From Limnoperna fortunei (Eukaryota; Mollusca; Bivalvia; Mytilida; Modiolidae), in contig OX104124.1 of assembly GCA_944474755.1 (NCBI GenBank), positions 23,286,452 to 23,350,451 on the forward strand: a stretch of DNA of 64,000 nt, written 5' to 3'. This document shows positions 43,595-55,204 of this stretch, piece after piece. Under the pieces are notes generated by a model. That model worked only from the letters and a program-made list of their open reading frames with translations, had not been told where the DNA came from and did not search any database. Both the position numbers and the translations under genes were made by a program. The stretch's first letter is position 1, and each line of letters opens with the position of its first letter.

Positions 43595-44318
43595 CAGTGA
43601 ACCCTCGTTACAATGACATTCGATTTAACGGAATATTCGACATCCGACAGGATTTCAGTGGGAACAAACGTGTCCACGTGTTGTTTATGCTCGATACAAT
43701 GACATATTCGGTTTCCGACTCCGACTGCGTCTGTCGGTAACAAATATACCAAAGCTTGCATAAAATAATTCGTTACAACGACAAATTATCAAGATTTACC
43801 TATGTCCAGAGTATTAATTTTTTTAACGGTAAATTGCACAGGTGAACACCTGTTGCTTTTGCGTAATTAACCTTGTGTGACATTTCCGTTACATAACTAA
43901 TCAATGATAGGGATATGGCTTCATTAAAAAGGTGTCAAAGGCTATTTAATATTTAAATCTTCAAATATTTCAGAAAATTATTGGCTTAATTACAAGTGTG
44001 TTAAGATTGAAGCGGCACATCTGAAATAGGATAATTACCGAAAACCGGTCTTATGTAAATAATCATAACTTACAATTAATTTTGTTAAAAAAAAGAAAAA
44101 AAAAGGTTTTTAATAAAATATCGGCAAGAAAACAAGCATTTTATTATTTTTTGTTATTAAAGCTTGGATATTATGCAGACTTGAACGATTTTCAATAGAC
44201 ACAAATAAAAAAGGGAGATAATCAAAGTACAAAAATACAAATTCATTATAACAGCAAATTCAGTTTAACATCAATAATGGCCGGAAACTAACGTGGTCGT
44301 TGTAAAGAGGGTTGACTG
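43595..44318. mobile_element. pogo/Tigger-type MITE (CAGTGAACCCTC ends, TA target)
   Basis: TA flanks. The left end CAGTGAACCCTCGTTACAAT pairs with the right-end complement CAGTCAACCCTCTTTACAAC. It is 724 bp and has no transposase. It sits in one copy of a ~56-bp direct repeat (TTGATAATTTGATAGTAAC onward); the second copy at 44331-44386 is uninterrupted and shows the empty site. Confidence 0.88.
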
Positions 44319-44913
44319 TAACCTTTTGACTATTGATAATTTGATAGTAACTTTAAAACATTAATTTATAACCTTTTGACTATTGTTTTATTTTTAAGCA
44401 TTACAGCAATCAAATATGTCGGTTTTGTGTGATGATAAAATACTAAATCATTAGTTGTTCGAAGTGCTATGTCGGATTTAAAATCGATGTGTTTGATTCA
44501 CTGAATTATGATTTTTTTACATCAGTCAATAAATGCTTCTTAGCTAGCTGTCAGTAACTGCGAGTGTTTAAGAGATATTCTCTATGTCTCATTGTTCTCA
44601 TATAGTGCTCTTGTCTCAGGTTCTCTCTTGGTGAATTGGACTTTTATCAATTTGATTTTAGTGTGCTTTGTACAAGATTATCAATAGGGGGAAGGTTGGG
44701 TCCATAAAAATAGTTTAACCCCGCCAAATTTTATATGTGCCTGTCCTAAGTCAGGAATCATTGTCAAAGCTTTTGTTTGTCTCTGTCATCAATATGTTTA
44801 TTGTTCTATGTCCAGAAATAGGTCTTTCATTGATAATTTAGGGATTGGTTTTGAATCTTATGTATTGTATTTTTAGTCTTGGGCCAATGCAAGACAGCGA
44901 GCAGCGACCTCTG

Positions 44914-45823
44914 CAGTGTTCAATCTAGAATTTGGCCTATGGGGGTCGTGATGGCCCTAATAACTTACCATATGGGGCCAGACTTTATAGCTAGGGGTCA
45001 ATAAAGCCAATATAGAAACATGACAACCGGACAAAAAGTGAAGGCTTATGATTCAGTTTGCAAAATAAAGGCATAAATTGAATAATTATATTTGAAGTAA
45101 CTAACAAACATTACAGTTGTTTTATATTCAATTATGTTGAATAAGCTGAGTGTTCCTAAAAGTTGTTTATTTTACTTTAGGAAAAGCCCTTCTGTGTTTT
45201 GTATGAAGAAATATGCTTCATCTTTTTTGTTATAAAAAAAATCGATCATATATTGTCTAGGTGATTTAGACGCTGGCTAAATTGTAATTGTACATGATAA
45301 AAAGCGTACTTACAGACTGTGCCAAATAGTTTTTGCTTTTGTCTGACATTCGGTCAGACAGATATGTAGGTTTTGTCTGACCGAATAATTTTTTGTCTGA
45401 CCGACAATTTTAGTGTATTGAGGAAATATATTGATTTTTGTTCGTTCTGCGCAAGTGCGGCGGAAATCGAATAAAAAATAATAAATAACGGACAAAGTTC
45501 CGGAATTAACAAAAACAAAAGTGACAGAATTTGCCGGACAGGCGGTCCGGTCGGGAATGGGAAATTGACGGACCCACTGTTATTTTGTCGGACAGGTCCG
45601 TCGGTCCGACGGCATTTGGGAAAGACTGTACTTAGGACTGAGAATACAGTTAAATTTCCAGTATATTTTAAAGGGACTTTCTCAAAGCTGTTGACTATGG
45701 GGGAATTTCTCAAAGCAATGAAAAATTATATTGCGCCAGTAATGACCCAGGAGGTTTTTAAAGCGCGTCAGTTCAACAAAAAATGCGGGAATGGAGCAAT
45801 GGCGCACTCTAGATTGAACACTG
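44914..45823. mobile_element. CAGTGTTCAATCTAGA MITE, copy B (interrupted)
   Basis: The same 16-bp inverted ends as copy A at 26814. Flanks CCTCTG and TCTCTG differ by one base. Relative to copy A it lacks about 260 bp of the middle and carries a 316-bp nested insertion (45313-45628). Confidence 0.85.
45313..45628. mobile_element. Nested MITE (CAGACTGTGCCAAAT...), 6-bp target duplication TACTTA
   Basis: TACTTA flanks both ends (45307-45312, 45629-45634). Copy A has the intact site AAGCGTACTTAGGACCGAG. The ends CAGACTGTGCCAAAT and (complement) CAGTCTTTCCCAAAT agree at 12 of 15. Inside are inverted GTCTGAC/GTCAGAC and GGTCCG/CGGACC words. No transposase. Confidence 0.9.
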
Positions 45824-46700
45824 TCTCTGGTCATGTTGAAGACTGCTGTTTTCCATTGTGATTTTTTAAATTCCTGTTTATGTTGGTTGTGTTGCGTACA
45901 CTTATTCCACATCTCTTTATCGTCTAATATTTGACCATTTTTGTAATTGTCTTGCCTGCGACGAATAGTCGCGGAAGGCCAGATATAGGTCTTACTTTTT
46001 TGTAAGACTTTTGTAGAGAATGAATTACTTCATGTCGGAACGTACGTACAAATTTTCGTTGCACTTTTCTCAAAAACTGTACATCATATTGGTTTGATAT
46101 TTGGTAGGGTGATCAACCATGATGTACTGTATGTCCTAACCGATTTTCAGATGGCTTGGATAGCTAATTCCTGTTTGCCTGTACTAAGATTTTTATGTCC
46201 CCCGCAACAACATGTCAGGGGGCATTAAGTTTTACTCATGTTCGTCCGTCCATCAGTACGAATTTCCATAAAGCTTTTTACAGAAACCGTACATGGGAAT
46301 GATTTGAAACTTCGTAGGATTGTTAAGTATGACAAACTATATGTCCTAAGCAACTTTCAGACCTCTCGGACTTCTACTTCCTGTTTTGGGGCCAACGGGG
46401 GCATCCGTGTCCCATGGACACGTTCCTTCTTTATTTTAAAAATGCCTGTGCATATGAACAAATTTTCGTCTCACTTTTCTCAGGAACCATACATCAGATT
46501 GCTTTGATATTTGGTTGGGTGACTAACCATCATGTACTGTATGTCCTTAGCGATTTTCAGATTGCTTGGATAGCTACTTCCTGTTTTCCGCGATTTTCAG
46601 ATTGCTTGGATAGCAACTTCCTGTTTTCCGATACTTTGATTTTAGCGGGGCAGCTGTGTCCTATGGACACATATTCTCTCTTTATTTCACTAAATGACTG
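45824..46700. repeat. Cluster of dispersed repeat fragments
   Basis: 45850-45930 is an inverted relative of 55510-55590 (GTTGTGTTGC...ACACTTATTCCACATCT). 45945-46180 starts with a relative of the 5986 hairpin. 46200-46690 has one GGGGGCATTAAGTTTTAC unit followed by partial units with ACTTCCTGTTTTCCG repeated twice. Confidence 0.65.
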
Positions 46701-47528
46701 TTAATATTGGTTTTTGTTTTCAGTCTTACATGTTAAGTCTGTTTCATAATGACTATGATATCTAGAATCATTTTAGTTGGTCTTCAGATTTTTCTTGGTG
46801 GTTAAATGTCAATTTGTCACCTGCCACATGACCTTGATTTTTATTAACCTCTGATCTCAAGAAATTAAGGCCTAGGTAAACTTTTAATGCGTTTTGTGGT
46901 GGTGCCAACAGGCGAGACATACTTTTACTTGCCACACTTGTTTAAAACTGTGTTGATAAAATAAAACACTCAGGTGACACTTTTGTAGTATTCTAAGGCT
47001 ACAACAAATTAATTTTTAGTTTGTTGGATTTTTGCTTGAATGAAGAAAACACCCACCCAAAAAGTATTTTTATTACTCTTTCATGTTTGTCTTGTATATT
47101 GCATATTTGCGCTTCCTGTTTTTAATGTTGTTGCAGAAGACAAACGTCTTCTTTGGGAGACGGCCATTCTAGTTTGATTTTTTCCCCTATTATTAGGGGC
47201 AGATAAATATTTATAGTGCTTTAGTGCGCCTTTTTTTGTGTTATCTGAATCAGGGGCTATTTCAACAGGATTGAAACATGTCCTTGTCCATTTAAATTGT
47301 ATAGAGATAGGATTGTCCTATTTTAGGACACCTTTGAATCTCAAAAACCATGCATCATATCTTTTTGAAATTTTACACATTGATTACAAACATCTGAAGA
47401 TCCTATGCACCTCACTCATTTTTGGGGTCATTTCACATTTAACCATACATTCCCCTATACACATAATAGCTCATGAAAGTTTTTGTTAAAAAAACATCAA
47501 CATACATGAATCTTTCATTCTTTGACAG

Positions 47529-49296
47529 GTGTTGTTGAGAACAGTGTAGAAGAAGACATTGGGTTGAAAGACAATGAAAAGTATCCTGCTCTAAGTAAAA
47601 CCATCAATTATCAATCTTTGAGCAGAAAAAATGAAAAAGGAACCAGGGAAAACAAAAAACACAATTGTTTATATTGTTACAAACTTTATCCAAATATTGC
47701 AAGACACTTGGAAAGAAAGCATAAGGATGAAATAGACGTGGCCAAAGTTCTAATTCTTCCAAAAAAGAGTTATGAAAGAAGAAAAGCGTGGGAAAAACTT
47801 GTGAATGAAGGCGACTTTGCTCACAATTATAATGTTCTAGAAAAAGGAGATGGTCAAATTATTCCAAAATATAGATGCTCAAATCAAGAAAAAAGTATTA
47901 AGTTGATTCCATGCACAGTTTGTCATGGCATGTATAGAAAGAATGAATTGTGGCGACACTTCAAAAAATGCTCTTCATCACTTAACAGTAAAGACAATGA
48001 GGAGATAAATATTGGTCCTGTTGCAGGTGGTAAAAAACTAATGCCAAAATGTTGCAGCTCAGAAATATTTCATGTTAATATTATCGACAAAATGAGAGAT
48101 GACAGTATAAAAGCTGCTGTGTTATCAGATCCATCCATAATAAAGATTGGAATGAATATGTATGCTGACCATGGCATCCAAAACCATAGACATGTATACA
48201 TATCAAACAAAATGCGTGAAATGGGACGGCTCCTTATTGAACTTAAGAAGAATGGTATAAGCTCAATTTCACAAGCCGTTGATAGAGCAAATTGGGATAT
48301 ATTAGTGAGCAGTGTCAGGTCATTATGCCAGTTTGAGGAAGAAACTGATAAGTATGGCATTCCATCACTAGCCTGTAAATTAGGCCACACTCTAAAAAGT
48401 ATGGCAGAAGATCTTGCTTTCGAAAAACTTAAATCAGGTGATCTGAGAGCACAAGAAGAAGCGGAGACTTTCCTCAAACTTTATCAGCGAGGGTGGAGCT
48501 CAGCTGTCTCAGCAAAAGCTGTAAGAACGCTTCAAATGAATAAATACAACAAACCAAAATTGTTGCCTCTAGTAGAAGATGTCGTCAAAGTGAGCAAATA
48601 TATTGAACACAGATTGAAAGAGTTGGAACAACAAGAGAAGAACACCTGTAGCTATAGAGAATTTTGTAAACTCTTACTGGCACAAATAATTCTGTTTAAC
48701 AGAAAACGTGGAGGAGAGGCTGAAAGGATGACGGTGGAGAATTTCAAAGAGGCCCAACTGGGAGGGGCAGCTGATAGTGTGGTTTTAGAAACTCGGAATG
48801 AATTTGAAAAAAATTTATGCAAAACCCACACTAGGGTCGAGATAATAGGAAAAAAAAAATAGAAAAGTGCCAGTGCTGCTAACAGAATCAATGAAAAAAA
48901 ACATTTTGCTGCTCATTAAAATGAGATCAAAAGAAAAGATATCGAGCAAATTTTTGTTTGCCAAACCTAGGGATACCAGATTCCCCTTTAGGGGCGTTGA
49001 CTCTTTGAGAGAAGCTGTAAAAGAGGCAGAGGTCAAGCAGCCAGAACTACTTACTTCTACTCTGTTAAGAAAACAAATGGCCACATTAGCTCAAGTGCTG
49101 AACCTTTCGGAAACGTCTCAGGATGTACTAGCAACATTTGCTGGCCACGATATTCGTGTACATCGCAACTATTACAGGCTGCCGGAGGAGACCATAGAGC
49201 CGGCAAAAGTTTCTAAACTTTTGCATTGCATAAATGATGGATCCATCAAAAACTTCAAAGGAATGGATTTTGACGATATAACATTTGATTTTAATG
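47529..49296 (+). CDS. Tyrosine-recombinase-like (Crypton-related) main exon, with a frameshift
   Basis: The acceptor TTCTTTGACAG precedes and AATG|GTATGT follows. Two C2H2-like fingers come first: CLYCYKLYPNIARHLERKH (about 47668) and CTVCHGMYRKNELWRHFKKC (about 47912). A helical region and a recombinase-type catalytic half follow. The first catalytic Arg is in LFNRKRGGEAERM (about 48695). LLRKQMATLAQ, AGHDIRVH and the probable nucleophile Tyr in HRNYYRLPEE (about 49165) complete the pattern. Such proteins, resembling Crypton tyrosine recombinases, are multiplied in fish and molluscs and are usually uncharacterised. The frame breaks at a 10-A run (48850-48859): it reads to a TAG at 48860, while the second half continues one base over (VPVLLTESM). 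Removing one A restores a single frame. Confidence 0.8.
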
Positions 49297-51348
49297 GTAT
49301 GTATAGTATTAAGTGCTTTTGGGGGGGGGGGGTCTGACGCTTACCTACTTCCTGTTTAATGAGCTGACTTACCAGTGGGAACAAAGAAATGCCTTGTGTC
49401 CATCCGTCTGTGTGTTCTTCTATCCATCACACTTTTTCTGGTATTTCACAGGTACTATTAATCCTAGGCTTTCTATATTTGTTATGATGCTTCAGGTAAG
49501 GGTCCCATATGGTGGGATGGGTTTTCTGCTAAGCAAGAAGACTTAGAATTTTTGCCACTTGGTGGGGGACCCAGGAATTCCGTTCTTGTTTGCCTAGCAA
49601 GATTTCTTTATCTTAGCATCTGTAAGTGATCTTAACTTATATAATAATGTTTGGGATAGTCATAGTACATGTATTTCAAGCATTTAAGACAGAGGTGTGT
49701 CATTAATTACTGTTTGTTCGTAAACACAGTTTCTAAGCAACTACATGACCCATTTTTAGCTCACCTAGCCAAAGGCCATGTGAGCTTATGCCATCACTCT
49801 GTGTCCATCGTCTCAAAACAATTTAAAAAATCTTCTCCTCTGAAACCACTGAACCAATTTAACTGAAACTTTGTAGGATTGATATATGGCATGTTGGCAA
49901 CAAACCTTTCCTCATTTTTTTATTTTGCACTTATTTATGATAATCAACGAATCTTAAAATCTGAAAAGTTTAAATTGCATATAGCTAAGCACATTAAGAT
50001 CTTTAAATTATGTAGCAGTATCAGAGTCATAGGATTATTCCTTAAGCTTATAAGAATCATTGAAGACCAGGTAAGCGATTCAGGCTCCTGGAAGCATCTA
50101 GCTTCATGTTTTTTATACCATTGCTCCAATGCTAGTACACTGATTTACCCAATTGTACTTCTGTCAGTCTGTCATTGTCTATATGAACTTTTAGCTCATC
50201 GCACGAAGTGAGGGAGGCTAAATTGATAACCTGAGCGTCAGCGTCCACATCCACTTACAGTAGAATGGTTAAGGTCCATACCCAAGTACTGACAAGTGCC
50301 ACATCAACCATATTGGTATGGTAGATACAACTAATGATGCTTAGCACAATGCATGTTTTAAATGCTGGCTGTGACCTACATTTTTCACATCAATTGCCAC
50401 TTACAGAAAATGGTTATAGTCAATTCCTTCATGCTTACAAGTGCCTCATCAATCATATTGGTATGGTAGGTGCACCTACGAATGCTGAGCACAATGCATG
50501 CTTTGGACCAAGATAAAAAAATTAGGTTTGTTTGCCCAAATGCTACCTACCCCAAAAATTCCTTTTTTGATAAAAAAAAATTATGACTTTTTATAATAAT
50601 CATTCCTTGAGTTATATTGATAAGGAATGATTCAGTTTCTTATATCCAAGAATCTGAGAAAAAAAAAGGATTTTTCCTACCTACCAACCCATACCTTGGT
50701 GAAAGGATAGGATTTGGGCAAACTAAACTATTTCTAATTGTGGCCCTGGATGCTGGCTGTGACCTGCATTTTCCACATAAATGACCACTTATAAAGAATA
50801 GTTAGTCTATTCCCGCTAACACACAAGCGTCACATCACCATAGTGGTAAGGTTGTTGAACTAAGTGGTGTTTATAGCACAATGCATGCTTCAAATGCTGA
50901 CTGTGACCAATATTTTCAGCATGGATAACTGCTTTAATTTGAAAGGTTTAGTCCATTTTCGCTTAATGACAATACTGCCTAATGAGGTGACCTTCATAAT
51001 CGATAGATTACCTTTATTTACAAGCTGTCAGTAACAAACAATCTCTGTTAAACAGCAACAGCTCATAACAGCCTGCGTAAAACTTGTACATATTGTTTGC
51101 CTAGGCCACTTAGCAGTTAAAGACAGCTCAAAACAGGGCCTACCTAGAAATGGGAGGCAAGATACATGTACTGGTAGAGGCATAAAAACTGTTGCTTGTT
51201 TAAATAATCACAGTAACGTAATACGTGGTAAATGTGTCTGAATAAAATTCATACATGATGCATGCATAGTTTGCACACACATAATTACTTAACTTAATTC
51301 ATAATTTTAGGTTCATTTCTAAAGTCATTTTATATTATTCATTATCAG
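49297..51348 (+). other. Intron B of the recombinase-like gene
   Basis: A G run at 49321-49332, a partial GCTCACCTA repeat (49756-49880), then several diverged ~150-bp units (GGTATGGTAGATACAACTAA, TTAGCACAATGCATG) at 50255-51010, interrupted by a MITE at about 50505-50746. No exon is supported between. Confidence 0.6.
50505..50746. mobile_element. MITE with GTTTGTTTGCCCAAAT / GTTTAGTTTGCCCAAAT ends
   Basis: The inner inverted repeats GTTTGTTTGCCCAAATGCTA and (complement) GTTTAGTTTGCCCAAATCCT, with CTACCTACC words, are clear. The outer tips (GGACCAAGAT and GGGCCACAAT) are less certain. It interrupts the tandem repeat between ATGCATGCTTT and GGATGCTGGCTGTGACC, which are adjacent in sister units. 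Confidence 0.7.
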
Positions 51349-51683
51349 ATGAGCTTGATGGAGAAAATGAGGAGGAAGAAGAAGAGGATCTCGAGAATAC
51401 AGAAGAGGAAGAGGAGATCAACCAAAGTCATGATCCAAAACCCATGACAAGCACACCCAAACAAAAAAGAATAAATGAGAAGAAAACAGTAGAAAAAAGG
51501 ACCTGGAGCACTGCTGAGAAACAAATTTTGAACAGGTTATTTGAACGGGAAATAAGATTAGGAAAGGTTCCTGGAAAAAGGGATATTGTTAATGCACAGA
51601 GGAAGTCTTCACTGTTGGCATTGATTCTGTGGACCAAAATCAAATTTGCAGTGTACAACATAATTAAAAAAAGAAAGTGTTAA
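51349..51683 (+). CDS. C-terminal exon of the recombinase-like gene (exon C)
   Basis: The acceptor CATTATCAG precedes 51349. The single base left by exon B (G) plus AT gives GAT (Asp), then ELDGENEEEEEEDLENTEE in frame. An acidic linker leads to a basic helical block, KRTWSTAEKQILNRLFEREI, then LGKVPGKRDIVNAQR and a Trp-Lys/Ile-Lys-rich tail ending IIKKRKC and TAA at 51681-51683. This last block resembles the short helical tail (W-x-x-x-E-x-x-x-L ... G-K-V-P-G-K) found at the C terminus of related mollusc and fish recombinase-like proteins, possibly DNA-binding. Splice phase, acidic linkers on both sides of the catalytic exon, and same strand support one gene spanning 43070-51683. Confidence 0.75.
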
Positions 51684-51763
51684 TAGTTGTTAAAGACGGA
51701 ATCTTTTCCCAAATGTAAAGATAACATGAAACTAAGAACTATTCAGCTATTGATATCACCAGT

Positions 51764-52075
51764 CAAGGGAATTACTAAAATGAGTGATTTTCAAATCACT
51801 TGTTTTAAGTAACATTTTGTTCTTTTCCTATAAAAGCTAGAGCTACCTCTCTTTCAAAATCACTTGTTTAAGTAGTACAAATGAATCACTTATCACAGTG
51901 ATTTTATTTTGTTGTTCATTTTAAATATGTTATAATTGTTTGTTTGTTTGTTAGAACTTAACGTCACTTTCAGCAGTATTTCAGCTATTAATGATTAATG
52001 AAAATATCTTTACCATTTTGAAATGCTGCTTGAATAAGTGATCTAAAAATCACTTATTTTTAAGTAATTCCCCTG
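51764..52075. mobile_element. MITE with ~38-bp inverted ends (CARGGGAATTACT)
   Basis: The left end CAAGGGAATTACTAAAATGA then GTGATTTT pairs with the right-end complement CAGGGGAATTACTTAAAAAT then AAGTGATTTTT. It is 312 bp. No clear target duplication. Inside, 51935-52000 is a minus-strand SINE tail (complement of GCTGAAATACTGCTGAAAG then TGACGTTAA and CAAACAAACAAA). Confidence 0.8.
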
Positions 52076-52885
52076 ATTAATCACTGTACTGAAGTATCTT
52101 TTGATAGTATTTTAGCTGTGTCACCAATCTAACAGCTGAATTTGTTGCCATTATCTACATTCAAATTGTTTAATAGTTAATTAGTTCCTCTGACGCAGAA
52201 ATTTTATAACTTGAAAATGTTATGTAAAGTTTTGACAATGGTTATAAATATGTATATTTGTCATATTTAAGTGCACTGCCTATTATGGACAAATTTTAGA
52301 ATAACAATGGGATGTTTGCAATGTTCATCTTTTTTTAGCTCACCTGACCCGTTGTCAGTCATCTATAAAACTTTTTCAAATGTTAACTCCTCTGACATCT
52401 TAAGTCCAACTGCAACTACAGCTGTTTATTGGCATGGGTGCTACAAAACTCGTTCGGATTTTTGATTCTAAAAAAAAAAAATTGCCGCCATGACTAAAAA
52501 TAGAACATAGGGGTAAATTGCAGTTTCCTACTCTCTCTCTATGCAGGATAAGTTGTACCATGTTTCCTTATTTCATGTTGTATTTTACAGTTAAATTAAC
52601 CAACACTTTTTTGGTAAAAATTGATATTTTTGAATTTTTGGCGGCAGATTTCTTGGAGAGATTGATTACTTTTGATTATACAACTTGAACTCTGTCTACC
52701 TCTTCAGAAAAGATAATCAGGATTTTCATTCATGTACTTCCTGTTCAATGAACAGACATTAAATTATGCGATTTCAAGATTTTTTGTTAAAATTAATTGC
52801 AATTCATTAAAAATAATGATATACATCGGTAGTATTTTGCAAATTTAATATGTTGTTTTGTATACAACAGATAAAATGTATATTT
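52076..52885. other. Non-coding stretch
   Basis: Only the head of a GCTCACCTGACCC repeat at 52336 is recognised. Confidence 0.45.
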
Positions 52886-53130
52886 TGTTTTGTTTAGCAA
52901 AGTATATGTATTTTTTTAGCGTACTATATGAAGGGTTTTGTTGCGAAAAGAATATGTTTTGTTTTGTTTAGCAAAGTAACTATGTGTTTTGTTTTGTAAA
53001 ATAGCAAAGTTTATATACTGTTTTGTTTAGAAAAATTAATATATTGTTTGTTAAGCAAAGTTTATATATTGTTTTGTTTAGCAAAGTATATATGTACTGT
53101 TTTGTTTAGAAAGTTTATATACATGTTATT
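52886..53130. repeat. Degenerate minisatellite, TTTTGTTTAGCAAAGT
   Basis: TGTTTTGTTTAGCAAAGTATAT and variants recur at least seven times with irregular 30-45-bp spacing. Some units have GTTTAGAAA in place of GTTTAGCAAAG. Confidence 0.85.
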
Positions 53131-53280
53131 TTTATGTCGCCTACAATGTATTGCAAAGCGACATATAGGAGTCACTTTGGCACTATCTGTCGTCCTGTTG
53201 TATACATCTTGCTTTGTTTTAATACCAAAGTTTGAGTATTGTTTTCGTTTGCAAAATTTATGTACTCAGCTCTTCCTGAT

Positions 53281-54200
53281 TCTTGCCTGCAACGAATAGT
53301 CCTGGACAAAGGTATTGCTTACCAGCAGCATCTGTGGCCTAAATGAATAACTTAAAAAGCAGAATATTTTGATATAGACACTTTGGATTATAGTCTATGT
53401 TACTTTTACCATGTCATGTGACCCTGAACCCATTTTGGATTATTGTCTATGTTACTGTTACCATGTCATGTTACCCTGAACCCATTTTCATTTACATGTA
53501 CATGTTTCAACAACTCTGTGAACTTTGGTCTTTTACAGGACATAAACTTCTTTGTATGAATTTTGTGGAAAATAAATTACTTGAAAAGAATAATATTTAG
53601 GCATCTTTTATTTGGTATGCAGACACTTTGGATGTATACACAATTGACACAATTCTGTGTGACCTTGGCCCATTATAACACTTTAACTACTTGATGATAC
53701 TTTTTTGGGACATAAACTTCTTTGTAAGACTTAGTGGAAAATGAATTACTTGAAAAAATACAATACTTTGGCATCTGATATTTAGTATACAGATACAGAC
53801 ACTTGGTTTTATGCTGTACACAACTGTCACTATGCCATATGATCTTGGCCCAATTTTATGGTTCAATGACTATTTAAACTGAGAGGTTTAAAAAAGTTAT
53901 TTGAAAAGTATAATGCCTAGGCATCTGATATTTAGTATGAAGATACATTATGGTGTGTTCTATGTGCCTCTCACTTGGACATGTGATCATTTTTACACTT
54001 TTCATGACTATAAATATTGGTGTTCAATTTTTTTTAGTTCGTCAGTTTTTTTAATAACCATGATGTCTAGAAGTCCTCTGTTTCTTCTTGGTGGTAATAT
54101 GTCATTCTGTCACCTAATCTTAAGAACTAAAGGCCTAGATAAACCTTAAATAAGTTTCATGGTAGTGCAGACTGGCAAGACATACTTTTAGTGACCACAT
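53281..54200. repeat. Diverged repeats after a hairpin-family head
   Basis: Starts CTTGCCTGCAACGAATAGTC, a relative of 5986. A 59-bp tandem duplication (TGGATTATAGTCTATGTTAC and ACCCTGAACCCATTTT) lies at 53384-53489. Three further diverged units share 'GGACATAAACTTCTTTGTA' and 'GGCATCTGATATTTAGTAT'. Ends near TGGCAAGACATACTTTTAGT. Confidence 0.6.
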
Positions 54201-54597
54201 TTGTTTAATAAATTCCCTTAAAACTATAGGATTAATATTTTTGAATAATTTTTATTGTAAGATTTAAAAGGGCCTATTGACTTTATTGTCATTTTTTCAA
54301 TTGGTTAAAAAATGCATTGCAAGTTCATCATGTGTTGGTATAGTATTCAGTGTTCCCACTTAAAAGTGTTAGTGTTCTTTGTTAATTGTTTGAAATAATT
54401 TATAAACAAAATAGTATAAGAAAAAGTAATTGTTTGGTTTTGCAAAAAACAAGGAAGAAAAGGTGCATATTGTTCTTTTGTCTAAATGTTTGTACACTAC
54501 ATTGGAACCATTCTTTACCTGTGAGTTGAAGTTATTTGTTGTCTTACCTGCCAAGCAGAACGACCCATAAAAACTTGTTTTACTGGGAACATTGTTA

Positions 54598-55202
54598 CAG
54601 TGAAACCTGTCCAAACCAAACACCAATTGGACTTTGGGATTTGTTCGGTTTTAACAGGTGTTCGGTTTTCTCAGGGTTCAATCACAACTGGATATTATTA
54701 AGCAATAGATAAATGCAAATTGAAATTATGTTGACAAATAAAAGCAACTGATATCAATTTGAACACTCAAATATAAAGACATATTCTGTAATCAGGTGAA
54801 GCATTTAAGTTTTATTACACTAATTTTATAAGAGCAAAAAGTTACAGAAAAATATGGCAATTTTTTAACAAACAAGATTCATTAGTTTATTTTTATATGC
54901 TAAGCTTTGGTTGTGCCATTTAAAAAATTAATATAAAGTTGGTAAAAATCATTGTTATCAAAACATACATGTTAAATTTGTTTGTAAAAAAAGAATAATC
55001 CTTCATTAGCTCTGATGAGTTTGGTAAAGACAAGTTTTATAACATGATTACTTAAACAAAGGGAATATAAAATAGTTCAGTATTCGATTTTAACAGGTTA
55101 AATTACTATCTATCTTGTTAAAAATTCTATGGGACTTGAAAATTTGTTCGGTTTGGTGTGAAATTCGGTTTTGTGAGGGTTCAATTTGAACAGTTTTCAC
55201 TG
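54598..55202. mobile_element. pogo/mariner-type MITE (CAGTGAAACCTGTCC ends, TA target)
   Basis: TA flanks. The left end CAGTGAAACCTGTCCAAACC pairs with the right-end complement CAGTGAAAACTGTTCAAATT. Subterminal GTTCGGTTT words appear at both ends. It is 605 bp with no ORF. Confidence 0.85.
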
Positions 55203-55204
55203 TA

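Larger units (their letters stand above)
43253..47528 (+). other. Intron A of the recombinase-like gene, transposon-rich
   Basis: Contains the pogo-type MITE 43595-44318, the nested MITEs at 44914-45823, repeat fragments at 45830-46700, and about 800 bp (46700-47528) in which I see nothing. Confidence 0.6.

Noticed and set aside
45354..45861. 119-aa and 98-aa frames on opposite strands
   Set aside because: They cross the boundary of a nested MITE, so they are chance products of two elements.
48070..48477. 135-aa minus-strand frame
   Set aside because: Shadow of the recombinase-like exon on the plus strand.
49313..49546. 77-aa frame after the main recombinase exon
   Set aside because: Begins within the intron at a G run, past a strong splice donor, and overlaps repeat DNA.
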